From positions 1 through 64,000 of the forward strand of contig JARLJW010000034.1 of NCBI GenBank assembly GCA_031290985.1: a stretch of DNA of 64,000 bases, read 5' to 3'. Below the pieces are notes generated by a model. The model had not been told where the DNA came from and did not search any database. It worked only from the letters and a program-made list of their open reading frames with translations. Below, piece by piece: positions 23,376-31,287 of the stretch (the stretch's first letter is position 1; every line of letters begins with the position of its first letter). The translations under genes and the position numbers were made by a program. Source of the stretch: Verrucomicrobiia bacterium. Its GTDB lineage: Bacteria; Verrucomicrobiota; Verrucomicrobiia; Limisphaerales; UBA11358.

Positions 23376-25316
23376 ATGGAACCGATCCATCTCCACAAAA
23401 TTGACTACACCATCCTGCTGGCCTACGTGGCCTTTGTCATAGGCATCGGCTGGATGCTGGCGCGCTACATGAAAACCTCGGCGGACTTTTTGACGTCCGC
23501 CCGTTCAATCCCGACCTGGGTGACGGGTCTGGCGTTCATCTCGGCCAATCTTGGCGCGTTGGAACTGGTGGGCATGGCGGCGAGCGGTGCGAAGTACGGC
23601 ATCGCCACGGCGCACTTCTACTGGGTGGGGGCGATTCCGGCGATGATCTTCCTGGCGGTGTTCATGATGCCGTTTTATTACGGGTCGAAGGCGCGTTCGG
23701 TGCCGGAATACTTGAAGATGCGTTTTGATGAACGGGTGCGGGCGCTGAACTCGGTGGCCTTCGCGGTGATGACCATTTTTGCATCCGGCATCTCGATGAA
23801 TGCACTGGCGAAGCTGCTGAATCAGTTGCTGGGTTGGGATTACAACATTGCCCTGTTTGTCTGCTCCGGCGTGGTGTTGCTGTATGTTTTGAAAGGCGGA
23901 TTGACCTCGGCGATTTACACCGAGGTTTTGCAGTTCTTCATGATTGTCCTGGGTTTTGCGCCCGTGGTTTATCTCGGCATGAAAGATGTCGGCGGCTGGG
24001 GGGCGATGAATCATCAGTTGCAGGCCGTGGCGGTGAATCCTTCGGTGCTGAACCTGAAAGACGCGGGCATCACATACGCGCCCAATGCGTGGACGAGCGC
24101 GTGGACGCCGGTGCTGGCCGGTCCGGCGCACAATCCGATGGGCGTGGACTGGTTTGCGATGATTTTCGGCCTCGGCTTCGTTTTGAGCTTCGGTTACTGG
24201 TGCACCAACTTCCTGGTGGTGCAACGGGCGATGGCGGCAAAGAACATGACCGCCGCCCGCAACACGCCGCTGGTGGCGGCGGTGCCGAAGATGTTCTTCC
24301 CGTTCCTGGTCATTGTCCCGGGCATGATCGCGGTGGCGCTGACCGCGATGCCGGACAAGAACTATCGCATTCCGCCACCGATCCTTTCCGAGGCGGCTTA
24401 CGCGAAGGCGGTTGACGCGGTGAAGAGCGCCAGCCCGGCGGATTCCGTGGCCGCCGTGAAGGCCGTGGGCGACGCGCTGGGCAAAAAAGTGGCGCCGGAT
24501 AAAATCGCCTCGCTGGTGGCCGCGAATGCCGCGAGCAAATTGTCCGACACCCAAATCAAACAGGGGCTTTACAACAGCATCGCGGAAAATTATTACGACG
24601 GCGTCATCCTGTCGCTGGTGAAGAAATACTGTCCGCCCGGCCTGATGGGGCTGGCGCTGACCGCGCTGCTGGCGTCCTTCATGTCCGGCATGGCCGGCAA
24701 CGTGACGGCGTTCAACACGGTGTTCACGTATGACCTCTATCAGGCCTATTTTGCGAAGGGCAAGAGCGACCATCATTATTTCCTGGCGGGCAAGGCGGTG
24801 ACGGTGGCCGGCATCATATTAAGCATCGGCGCGGCCTATTTCGCGTCGATGTATGACAACGCGATGGACATCATCCAGCTTGTATTTGGTTTTGTGAACG
24901 CGCCGCTGTTTGCGACGTTCCTGCTGGGCATGTTCTGGAAACGCACCACGGGCACGGGCGCATTCCTGGGACTGTTCGGCGGCATCGGTGGCTCGGCGAT
25001 TTTTCATGCGCTGACCATTGCGGGCAGCAATGCGCCGGGGGTCAAAGGCGGGTATATTAAAGTGGTGGAGACGTTTCCGAGCGAAATGGCACAAAACTTC
25101 TGGCTCGCCGCGTTTGCCTTCATCGTCTGCTTTGTGCTCACGGTGGTGATTTCCCTGGCCACCAAGTCGCAAAAGACGGATGCCGAATTGAAAGGCCTGG
25201 TCTACTCGCTTACGCCCAAGATCGTGGACAACAACATCCCGATCTATCAGAAACCCGCCGTGGTCGGCATGGCGCTGCTCATCGTGTGCGTCATCCTGAA
25301 CTTCATTTTCTGGTGA
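23376..25316 (+). CDS. Sodium:solute symporter (SSS/SGLT family)
   Basis: A 646-residue polytopic inner-membrane transporter of the SSS family, which couples Na+ influx to uptake of sugars or other organic solutes. It has the family's many hydrophobic helices and characteristic segments such as DFLTSARSIPTWVTGLAFISANLG near the N-terminus (quoted in parts: FLTSARSIP, AFISANLGALELVGMA), GGLTSAIYTEVLQFF and GLMGLALTALLASFMSGMAG. A hydrophilic, Ala/Lys-rich insertion of roughly 70 residues (about residues 345-415) lies between helices and is longer than usual. I chose the ATG at 23376. The gene is followed by a small membrane protein and galactokinase, so a hexose such as galactose or glucose is a reasonable substrate guess. 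Confidence 0.92.
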   Translation: MEPIHLHKIDYTILLAYVAFVIGIGWMLARYMKTSADFLTSARSIPTWVTGLAFISANLGALELVGMAASGAKYGIATAHFYWVGAIPAMIFLAVFMMPFYYGSKARSVPEYLKMRFDERVRALNSVAFAVMTIFASGISMNALAKLLNQLLGWDYNIALFVCSGVVLLYVLKGGLTSAIYTEVLQFFMIVLGFAPVVYLGMKDVGGWGAMNHQLQAVAVNPSVLNLKDAGITYAPNAWTSAWTPVLAGPAHNPMGVDWFAMIFGLGFVLSFGYWCTNFLVVQRAMAAKNMTAARNTPLVAAVPKMFFPFLVIVPGMIAVALTAMPDKNYRIPPPILSEAAYAKAVDAVKSASPADSVAAVKAVGDALGKKVAPDKIASLVAANAASKLSDTQIKQGLYNSIAENYYDGVILSLVKKYCPPGLMGLALTALLASFMSGMAGNVTAFNTVFTYDLYQAYFAKGKSDHHYFLAGKAVTVAGIILSIGAAYFASMYDNAMDIIQLVFGFVNAPLFATFLLGMFWKRTTGTGAFLGLFGGIGGSAIFHALTIAGSNAPGVKGGYIKVVETFPSEMAQNFWLAAFAFIVCFVLTVVISLATKSQKTDAELKGLVYSLTPKIVDNNIPIYQKPAVVGMALLIVCVILNFIFW

Positions 25317-25349
25317 ATCTAAACCAACCCAAACTGAAAGACTAAATAT

Positions 25350-25556
25350 ATGGGACTCGATATCCGCTGGCCAATTGGCCTCATGTTCACACTCATCGGC
25401 TTGCTGCTTGTGGCTTTTGGGCTCACGAAAGCCGACCAGTCCGTCGTGCTCGGCAATAACATCAACTTGATCTGGGGCATTGTGCTCCTGGTGTTCGGCG
25501 CACTGATGCTGCTCGGCGCGATCAAGGGCAGCAAAAAGAATCCGCCGTCCGCCTGA
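25350..25556 (+). CDS. Small two-helix membrane protein
   Basis: A 68-residue protein with two predicted transmembrane helices (about 7-26 and 38-60) and a lysine-rich C-terminus (GSKKNPPSA). It lies 33 bp after the symporter and ends at a strong terminator, so it is in the symporter transcript and may be an accessory subunit. A similar small protein often accompanies SSS transporters in these genomes, to my recollection; function not established. Confidence 0.75.
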   Translation: MGLDIRWPIGLMFTLIGLLLVAFGLTKADQSVVLGNNINLIWGIVLLVFGALMLLGAIKGSKKNPPSA

Positions 25557-25580
25557 TTTGGCGGCGGGCGAAAAATTAAC

Positions 25581-25614
25581 AAAAGGCGGCTGGCCCTTGG
25601 CCGCCGCCTTTTTT
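25581..25614 (+). terminator. Intrinsic terminator after the symporter operon
   Basis: A 10-bp perfect stem AAAAGGCGGC (25581-25590) and GCCGCCTTTT (25603-25612) with a 12-base loop, continuing into T residues to 25614. It separates the symporter pair from galK, which therefore needs its own start or read-through. Confidence 0.92.
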
Positions 25615-25636
25615 AATCTGTCTGCCGAATTTATTT

Positions 25637-26806
25637 ATGACGCTCAAAGAACTCGCCGCGCAGGTGGCCGCTGATTTTCAAAAACATTACGGCCGCGCCC
25701 CGCGCTGGATCGTGGCCGCGCCCGGCCGCGTGAACGTGATCGGGGAACATACGGATTACAACGACGGTTTTGTGCTGCCGATGGCCATCGAACGCTATGC
25801 GATCATGGCGGCGGATGCGGGGGCCGCGCCGGGGAAGATTTCCATCTATGACACGCATTTCAAAGAGAGCGCGACGGTGGATGTCTCGGCGCCGGTGACG
25901 AAGGGGCAGCCGAAATGGTCCAATTACATCCGCGGCGTGCTGGCGGGTTTTCAGCAGCGCGGCGTGAAGATTCCGGCGCTGGATGTGGCGTTCATGTCCA
26001 CCGTGCCGCTGGGCGGCGGGCTGAGCAGCAGCGCGGCGCTGGAGGTCTGCACGGCCACGCTCATGGAGGCGGCGACGGGCAAGGCGATTGATCCGATCGA
26101 GAAGGCGCTGCTGGCGCAGAAGGCCGAGCATGACTTTGCCGGGGTGCCTTGCGGCATCATGGACCAGTTCATTTCCGCGCTGGGGCGGGAGGGGCATCTG
26201 CTGCTGCTGGACTGCCGCACGCGCAAGACGGAACTGGTGCCGATGAGCGATCCGTCCGTGGCGTTGCTGGTCATCAACACGAACGTGAAGCATGAATTGA
26301 GCGGCGGCGAGTATGCCGAACGCCGGGCGCAATGCGAAGAGGCCGCCAAAAATATCGGGGTGAAGTCGCTGCGCGATGTCACGCCGGACCAGTTGGAAAA
26401 GGCGAAGGGCAAGCTGACGGAGGTGGTTTACCGCCGGGCGCGCCACGTGATCGGTGAAATCGAACGCACCACGCACGCCGCCGAAGGGATCCGGGCCTCG
26501 AACTGGCCGAGCGTGGGCAACCTGATGTATGCGAGCCATGCGTCGTTGCGTGATGATTATGAAGTGAGCTGCAAGGAATTGGATGACGTGGTGGCGATTG
26601 CCGAGGACATCGGCTACAAGGGCGGTGTTTATGGCTGCCGCATGACGGGCGGCGGTTTTGGCGGCTGCTGTGTGGCGCTGGTGAAAGCCAATGCGGTTGA
26701 GAGCATTAGCAAGAAGATTGCCGCGGATTACAAGGCGAAGACGGGGATTGAGGCCAGCATCTTTAGTTCGCGTCCGGCGGCGGGAGCGACGATAATCAAA
26801 GGGTGA
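25637..26806 (+). CDS. galK: Galactokinase
   Basis: A 389-residue GHMP-family sugar kinase that phosphorylates galactose at C1 with ATP, the first step of the Leloir pathway. Motifs are the galactokinase signature APGRVNVIGEHTDYNDGFVLP (quoted as GRVNVIGEHTDYNDG), the ATP-binding PLGGGLSSSAALEV, and GGGFGGCCVALV near the C-terminus. The length is typical. It starts 23 bp after the terminator of the symporter operon, which fits uptake and phosphorylation of galactose as neighbouring functions. No galT or galE is in the window. Confidence 0.96.
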   Translation: MTLKELAAQVAADFQKHYGRAPRWIVAAPGRVNVIGEHTDYNDGFVLPMAIERYAIMAADAGAAPGKISIYDTHFKESATVDVSAPVTKGQPKWSNYIRGVLAGFQQRGVKIPALDVAFMSTVPLGGGLSSSAALEVCTATLMEAATGKAIDPIEKALLAQKAEHDFAGVPCGIMDQFISALGREGHLLLLDCRTRKTELVPMSDPSVALLVINTNVKHELSGGEYAERRAQCEEAAKNIGVKSLRDVTPDQLEKAKGKLTEVVYRRARHVIGEIERTTHAAEGIRASNWPSVGNLMYASHASLRDDYEVSCKELDDVVAIAEDIGYKGGVYGCRMTGGGFGGCCVALVKANAVESISKKIAADYKAKTGIEASIFSSRPAAGATIIKG

Positions 26807-26846
26807 AGAATGGTTGTCATAGGTTCAATTTCACCCCTCACCCTAA

Positions 26847-26871
26847 CCCTCTCCCCTCCGAGGGGAGAGGG
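26847..26871. repeat. Intergenic palindrome CCCTCTCCCC-TCCGA-GGGGAGAGGG
   Basis: A perfect 10-bp inverted repeat with a 5-base loop, preceded by CACCCCTCACCCTAACC. A related shorter form, CCCTCTCC-GGGGGGAGGGG, lies near 15739-15757. This resembles a dispersed REP-like family found in many bacteria; no T-run follows, so terminator activity is uncertain. Confidence 0.8.
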
Positions 26872-26970
26872 GACCGCGTTCAGGCGCAAGACGGATTCGG
26901 TCATGTTCGGTTGAATAAACTTGCGTTTGATGGCACGTATGTGAAAAATTTCACAATCAATTTATAATTT

Positions 26971-28059
26971 ATGGCACATGTAAAATTACACATCCCGGGT
27001 CCGGTCGAGGTCAGCGAAAAGACGTTCAAGGCGCTTTGCACGCCGATGATTGGTCATCGCGGCCAAGGTTTCAAGGACCTGTACGCGAAGATCCAACCGC
27101 AGCTCCAGCAACTGCTGTACACGAAGCAACTGGCTTATCTGTCCACCTCCTCGGCGTGGGGCGTGATGGAAGGGGCGGTGCGGAACCTGGTGCAGAAGAA
27201 GGTGCTGAACTGCATGTGCGGGGCGTTTTCGGACAAGTGGTTCGATGTCTCGAAGAAGTGCGGCAAGCAGGCGGAGGCGTTGCAGGTGGACTGGGGTTCG
27301 CCGATCCGCGCCGAGGCGGTCGACAAGAAGCTGGCGACGGGCGGGTTCGACGCGCTGACGCTGATCCACAATGAGACCTCGACGGGCACGATGTCGCCGC
27401 TGGCGGAGATCGCCGCGCTGAAGCGAAAATATCCGGACGTGACTTTCATCGTGGACGCGGTGAGCTCGATGTCGGCGGTGCCGATCAAATTTGACGAGCT
27501 GGGCATCGACGTGTTGCTGGCGGGCACGCAGAAGGCGTTCGCGCTGCCGCCGGGCCTGGCGGTGTTCGTGGCCTCGCCCGCCGCGCTGGCGAAGGCGGCG
27601 ACGGCGAAGGACCGCGGGTATTATTTCGACTTCGTGGAGTTCCAGAAGAACGCGGAGCAGAGCATGACGCCGAGCACGCCGAGCATCCCGCACGTCTACG
27701 CGCTGTCCTCCAAGCTCGATGAGTTTTTTGCGGAAGGCCTGGAGAACCGTTTTGCGCGGCACAAGAAGACGAACCAGCTGACGCGCGACTGGGCGGCGAA
27801 GCACGGCTTCACGCTGTATCCGGAAAAAGGTTTTGAATCCATCACGCTGACGTGCGTGAACAACGGCGCGAAGCCGGGCGGCCGCACGATGGACGTGGCG
27901 AAGCTGCAGAAGCTGGTGAAGGACCAGGGCTTCCTGATCGACGGCGGCTACGGCAAGATCAAGGGCCTGACGTTCCGTCTCTCGAACATGGGCGACGAAA
28001 CGGAAGCGACGATGAACCAGCTTTACGCGGCGCTGGACAAGGCGATGACATCGCTCTGA
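26971..28059 (+). CDS. Class V PLP aminotransferase (serine-glyoxylate/phosphoserine type)
   Basis: A 362-residue class V aminotransferase. The PLP lysine is K188 in AGTQKAFALPPG, with the pyridine-N Asp at D162 in FIVDAVSSMSA, and HNETSTGTMSPL precedes them. The N-terminus (HIPGPVEVSEKT...MIGHRGQGF) is that of the alanine-glyoxylate/serine-pyruvate and SerC-like group. It probably acts in serine/glycine metabolism, but the substrate pair cannot be decided from motifs. The preceding 160 bp contain an AT-rich stretch (near 26935-26968) likely to hold its promoter. It is followed by a strong terminator. Confidence 0.9.
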   Translation: MAHVKLHIPGPVEVSEKTFKALCTPMIGHRGQGFKDLYAKIQPQLQQLLYTKQLAYLSTSSAWGVMEGAVRNLVQKKVLNCMCGAFSDKWFDVSKKCGKQAEALQVDWGSPIRAEAVDKKLATGGFDALTLIHNETSTGTMSPLAEIAALKRKYPDVTFIVDAVSSMSAVPIKFDELGIDVLLAGTQKAFALPPGLAVFVASPAALAKAATAKDRGYYFDFVEFQKNAEQSMTPSTPSIPHVYALSSKLDEFFAEGLENRFARHKKTNQLTRDWAAKHGFTLYPEKGFESITLTCVNNGAKPGGRTMDVAKLQKLVKDQGFLIDGGYGKIKGLTFRLSNMGDETEATMNQLYAALDKAMTSL

Positions 28060-28086
28060 GCGCGGGGTTCGATGGCTGCGGATTTC

Positions 28087-28121
28087 AACCGGCAACTGTG
28101 AAGGCAGTTGCCGGTTTTTTT
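28087..28121 (+). terminator. Intrinsic terminator after the aminotransferase gene
   Basis: A 12-bp perfect stem AACCGGCAACTG (28087-28098) and CAGTTGCCGGTT (28105-28116) with a 6-base loop and a T-run to 28121. Confidence 0.95.
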
Positions 28122-28148
28122 CGCTTTCTGGGCTGGGCCCATTTCGGC

Positions 28149-28910
28149 ATGATGCGTGGAATGTATCAAGGCAAGAAAATCGTCGTTGTCATGCCGGCTT
28201 ACAAGGCGGCCCAGACCGTCACCATGACGGTGGATGAGGTGCTGCAGCAGGGCATCGTGGATGAGATCATCCTGGTGGATGACCACAGCCCCGATGACAC
28301 GGTGAAGGTGGCGTCGCAGTTGCTGGGCGTGCGCGTGCATGTGCATGAAGTGAACAAGGGTTACGGCGGCAACCAGAAGACGTGCTACCGGCTGGCGCTG
28401 GAGGCCGGCGCGGACATCGTGATCATGGTGCATCCGGATTACCAGTACACGCCGAAGCTGATCCCGGCGATGGCCTCGATGATCGCCAACGGGCTGCATC
28501 CGTGCATCCTGGCGAGCCGCATTCTGGGGAATTATTCCCTGCGGGGCGGGATGCCGTTGTGGAAATACATCGCCAACCGCGGCCTGACGGCGGTGGAGAA
28601 CGTGTTGCTGGGCGCCAAGCTGTCCGAGTATCACACGGGTTACCGGGCGTTTTCGCGCGAGCTGCTGGAGAAGATCGACATCTCGGTCAACTCGGACGAC
28701 TTCGTGTTCGACAACCAGATGCTGGCGCAGATTTTCTGGCATGGCTTCACCATCGGCGAGGTGAGCTGCCCGACGAAGTATTTCAAGGAGGCGTCCTCCA
28801 TCAATTTCCGGCGCAGTTGCAAATACGGCTTCGGCTGCCTGTGGGTCGGCACCAAATACCGGCTGTCGAAGATGGGCCTGTGGCGGTCGAAGCTGTTTCC
28901 GAAGATTTGA
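28149..28910 (+). CDS. Family 2 glycosyltransferase (dolichol-phosphate-mannose-synthase-like)
   Basis: A ~253-residue GT-A fold glycosyltransferase. Features in order: VVMPAYKAAQTVTMTVDEV at the N-terminus, the nucleotide-binding IILVDDHSPDDT, NKGYGGNQKTCYRLALEAGAD and the DXD-like HPDYQYTP. A C-terminal stretch, HTGYRAFSRELLEKI, is typical of the GT2 subgroup that transfers sugars to polyprenyl phosphate. No C-terminal membrane helices are visible, so it is probably peripheral. Two adjacent ATGs (28149, 28152) and a third at 28161 are possible starts. It lies just after a terminator, so has a separate transcript, and is followed by another terminator. Confidence 0.9.
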   Translation: MMRGMYQGKKIVVVMPAYKAAQTVTMTVDEVLQQGIVDEIILVDDHSPDDTVKVASQLLGVRVHVHEVNKGYGGNQKTCYRLALEAGADIVIMVHPDYQYTPKLIPAMASMIANGLHPCILASRILGNYSLRGGMPLWKYIANRGLTAVENVLLGAKLSEYHTGYRAFSRELLEKIDISVNSDDFVFDNQMLAQIFWHGFTIGEVSCPTKYFKEASSINFRRSCKYGFGCLWVGTKYRLSKMGLWRSKLFPKI

Positions 28911-28921
28911 ACGGATAGAAC

Positions 28922-28961
28922 AACTCCGCAGCCGGACAGGGATCCAACTGCGGAGTTTGTT
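28922..28961. terminator. Terminator hairpin between convergent genes
   Basis: A 10-bp perfect stem AACTCCGCAG (28922-28931) and CTGCGGAGTT (28948-28957) with a 16-base loop. The T-rich sequence TTTGTTTGTT follows on the plus side, and it sits 12 bp after the GT2 stop and 18 bp from the end of the convergent flavodoxin gene. Confidence 0.75.
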
Positions 28962-28974
28962 TGTTGGGCTGATA

Positions 28975-29547
28975 TTATTTCTTCAATCTTACGGCATATT
29001 CGGCGACGCGCTTGCCGAGCAGTTCGCCGGTGAGCTTGTCCTGGGCGTTGGGGGCGACGTCGGTCGCTTCCTGGCCGGCCTGGGCCATCACGCCGCTGTA
29101 GCTGCTCAGGCGGTTGATGCCCTTGTCGTTCATTGGCAATTCCGGCAGGCCAATCCAGATCATGCCGAGCTGCATGGCCAGCGTGAAGAAGTAGTGCAGC
29201 GTGCTCAGCTTGTCGCCGCTGGGTCCGCTGGAGACGGTGAAACCGGCCGAGAGCTTGTCGCGCCAGGCGCTGGTGTACCATTTGGCACCGGTGGCATCGG
29301 CGAAGGCCTTGAACTGCGCGGCCGGACCGCCCATGTAGGTGGGGCTGCCGAAGATGATCGCATCGCTCGCATCGAGCTGGGCGAAGACTTCGTCGTTGCT
29401 GGAGCGGCCCTTGATGATGTCATCGCCGTTGATGGCGATGAGGTTGGTTTTGACGCCGGCGACGGACGCCGCGCCCTTTTGAACGGCTTCAGCCAGTTTG
29501 GTGGTGTGGCCGGAGCCGGAGAAGTAGATGACGGATACAGTAGGCAT
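28975..29547 (-). CDS. Flavodoxin/WrbA-like NAD(P)H:quinone oxidoreductase
   Basis: A 190-residue flavodoxin-fold protein. The FMN phosphate loop is YFSGSGHTTKLAEAV (8-22). The second FMN loop is FGSPTYMGGPAAQFKAF (about 66-82), and a third contact region is SSGPSGDKLSTL, as in WrbA. WrbA-type enzymes reduce quinones by two electrons and protect against redox stress. Last gene of the pirin-membrane protein-YceI-flavodoxin set on the minus strand (48 bp after yceI). Confidence 0.88.
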   Translation of the reverse strand: MPTVSVIYFSGSGHTTKLAEAVQKGAASVAGVKTNLIAINGDDIIKGRSSNDEVFAQLDASDAIIFGSPTYMGGPAAQFKAFADATGAKWYTSAWRDKLSAGFTVSSGPSGDKLSTLHYFFTLAMQLGMIWIGLPELPMNDKGINRLSSYSGVMAQAGQEATDVAPNAQDKLTGELLGKRVAEYAVRLKK

Positions 29548-29595
29548 AGGAAATTTAGTTAATAGTTTTTAGTTGATGGTTGATAGCTGGATGGA

Positions 29596-30204
29596 TTATT
29601 TGGTGACGGATGCGCCGGCGATGCTTAAAGACAGGTCGATGGTCGGGGAAACCTTGTCTTCATACTGGCCTTTTTGGATGTTGAAGTCTTCGCGATTGAT
29701 CGTGAAGTTGGCGCGGATGACGAGCAGGTCGCCCTTGAGGTTGGGCACGCGGGCGCTCAGCTTGTCCTTGAGATAGGTCAGCTTGATGGGCACGGTGATG
29801 TCCTTGGAGACGCCGTGCAGGGTGAAGGTGCCGGTGGCGTCGGCGGTGGTGCTGTTGGCATCGGTCTTCACATTGGCGAGCGACTTGGCCTCGAAGGTGA
29901 TTTCGGGATACTTGGCCACGTCCAGCCAGTTGGCGCCGTGCAGATGCTCTTTCTGCATGGGATTGGGGACGGTCAAGGATTCGGCGGCGACGACAATTTT
30001 GCCGGTGGTGGCGGCCGGGTTTTCCGGGTCGAAGGAAACGGTGCCGGTGATGCTGCTGGCGCTGCCGTTGATGGATTCCAGCGGGGCATCGAGCTTGAAG
30101 ATGGCGTTGTTGACGCCCTTGGGGTCCTTGAAGTCGAAGGACTGGGGCGCGGCATAAACCGCCGTGGCCAGGGAGACGAGAGGGATGAGGTGTGTTAGTT
30201 TCAT
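29596..30204 (-). CDS. YceI-family periplasmic protein
   Basis: A 202-residue protein with a Sec signal peptide (cleavage likely after VYA, residue 18) and a YceI-like lipocalin fold: SITGTVSFDPENPAATTGKIVV, FEAKSLANVK, GTFTLHGVSKDITVPIKLTY and NREDFNIQKG are typical segments (last in the form IQKGQYEDKVSPTIDL). YceI proteins bind isoprenoid/quinone-like lipids in the periplasm and often belong to redox-stress regulons. Here it stands between a small membrane protein (4 bp upstream) and the flavodoxin. Confidence 0.92.
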   Translation of the reverse strand: MKLTHLIPLVSLATAVYAAPQSFDFKDPKGVNNAIFKLDAPLESINGSASSITGTVSFDPENPAATTGKIVVAAESLTVPNPMQKEHLHGANWLDVAKYPEITFEAKSLANVKTDANSTTADATGTFTLHGVSKDITVPIKLTYLKDKLSARVPNLKGDLLVIRANFTINREDFNIQKGQYEDKVSPTIDLSLSIAGASVTK

Positions 30205-30208
30205 GGTA

Positions 30209-30502
30209 TTATTTTAGTTCAGTTGTTGGTTTGGTTTGGTTTGCGTTTTGTTGGTTGGATGGTTTACGAAAAATGAACGAGGCGCCGAGCAGCACGGCTG
30301 CGCCGCCGAAGGCGACCGCGAGAAAATCCACCCCGGGGAGGAATTTCTTGTGGTAGGTGATGCCTTCGATGCCGGTGACTTCGTCGAGAGTTTTCACGGG
30401 GACGCTCGTTTTGGTCCAGCCGCGGTTCGCGCCGGTGGCGAGCCAGGTGAGGCCCGCCACCAGAGCGACCAGCAGTGCCAATGATTGCAGGATACGTTTC
30501 AT
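30209..30502 (-). CDS. Small membrane protein in the pirin/YceI set
   Basis: A 97-residue protein with a hydrophobic segment near residues 4-24 and another near 58-78. Between them is a ~30-residue extracytosolic part (TSVPVKTLDEVTGIEGITYH), and the polar tail is Gln/Asn/Lys-rich. No recognised family. It lies 5 bp after the pirin gene and 4 bp before yceI, so is certainly in the same transcript. Function unknown. Confidence 0.75.
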   Translation of the reverse strand: MKRILQSLALLVALVAGLTWLATGANRGWTKTSVPVKTLDEVTGIEGITYHKKFLPGVDFLAVAFGGAAVLLGASFIFRKPSNQQNANQTKPTTELK

Positions 30503-30507
30503 ATCCG

Positions 30508-31203
30508 TTAGTTCAGGTCGAACAGGAGCACCTGCGACGGTTTGGTCGCGGCGATCTCCAGCGCACTTTCGTCGCTCACGGCGATGGCGTCGCCGCCGGC
30601 AAGTTTTTTGCCATTGATGTTCACTTCACCCTCGGCGACGTGGGCCCAGGCGTGACGGCTTTTGGCGAGCGGATGCTTCACGCTCTGGCCGGCGTCCAGT
30701 TTGGCGAGGAGCAGGTCGGCGTCCTGATGGATCTCCATCGAGCCATCGCGGCCGGTCTTGCTGGCGACGAGGTGCAGCTTGCCGGTCTCCGCCGCGGCGA
30801 GATTGCGCTCGGCATAACGGGGCTTCACGCTCTTCGTATCCGGCTGGATCCAGATCTGCAACAGCCGGAGCGGATCCGTCTTGGACGGATTGAACTCGCT
30901 GTGCTGCACGCCGGTGCCGGCGGCCATGTATTGGAATTCACCGGCGCGGATGACCTTGCCGTTGCCCATGGAGTCTTTGTGCTCGATGGCGCCGCTCAGG
31001 ACGTAGGAGATGATCTCCATGTCGCGGTGCGGATGCGTGCCGAAACCCATGCCCGGCATCACGAGGTCGTCGTTGATGACGCGCAGGCTGCGGTAGCCCA
31101 TCCATTGCGGATCGTAGTAATCCGCGAAGCTGAAGGTGTGGTAGCTGTCCAGCCAGCCGTGGTTGGCGTGGCCCCGATCATTTGATTTACGTATCGTTTT
31201 CAT
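30508..31203 (-). CDS. Pirin-family protein (YhhW-like quercetinase fold)
   Basis: About 231 residues of a bicupin. The N-terminal metal-binding set is visible in FGTHPHRDMEIISYV (two His, then Glu) and VQHSEF (His), the same set used by YhhW quercetin 2,3-dioxygenase. The start at 31203 (MKTIRKSNDRGHANHGWLDS) is the family N-terminus; an upstream ATG at 31275 would run across the divergent promoter region. Pirins act as dioxygenases or redox-responsive regulators. It is the first gene of the pirin-membrane protein-YceI-flavodoxin operon, and its divergent neighbour is a LysR regulator, the likely controller. Confidence 0.92.
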   Translation of the reverse strand: MKTIRKSNDRGHANHGWLDSYHTFSFADYYDPQWMGYRSLRVINDDLVMPGMGFGTHPHRDMEIISYVLSGAIEHKDSMGNGKVIRAGEFQYMAAGTGVQHSEFNPSKTDPLRLLQIWIQPDTKSVKPRYAERNLAAAETGKLHLVASKTGRDGSMEIHQDADLLLAKLDAGQSVKHPLAKSRHAWAHVAEGEVNINGKKLAGGDAIAVSDESALEIAATKPSQVLLFDLN

Positions 31204-31251
31204 GAGAGCACTATGGGCCCGGTTGGCGGTTTGGGGAAATATCATGTTTCT

Positions 31252-31274
31252 TGCCTGAGCATAACTATTAGGCA
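31252..31274. promoter_or_regulatory. Candidate LysR operator between pirin and lysR
   Basis: TGCCT (31252-31256) and AGGCA (31270-31274) form an inverted repeat around an AT-rich centre containing ATAACTAT, in the 84-bp divergent region. The spacing fits a T-N11-A LysR-type box (inside the arms). Position and symmetry are the only evidence. Confidence 0.45.
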
Positions 31275-31287
31275 TACTTGGTTTCGC

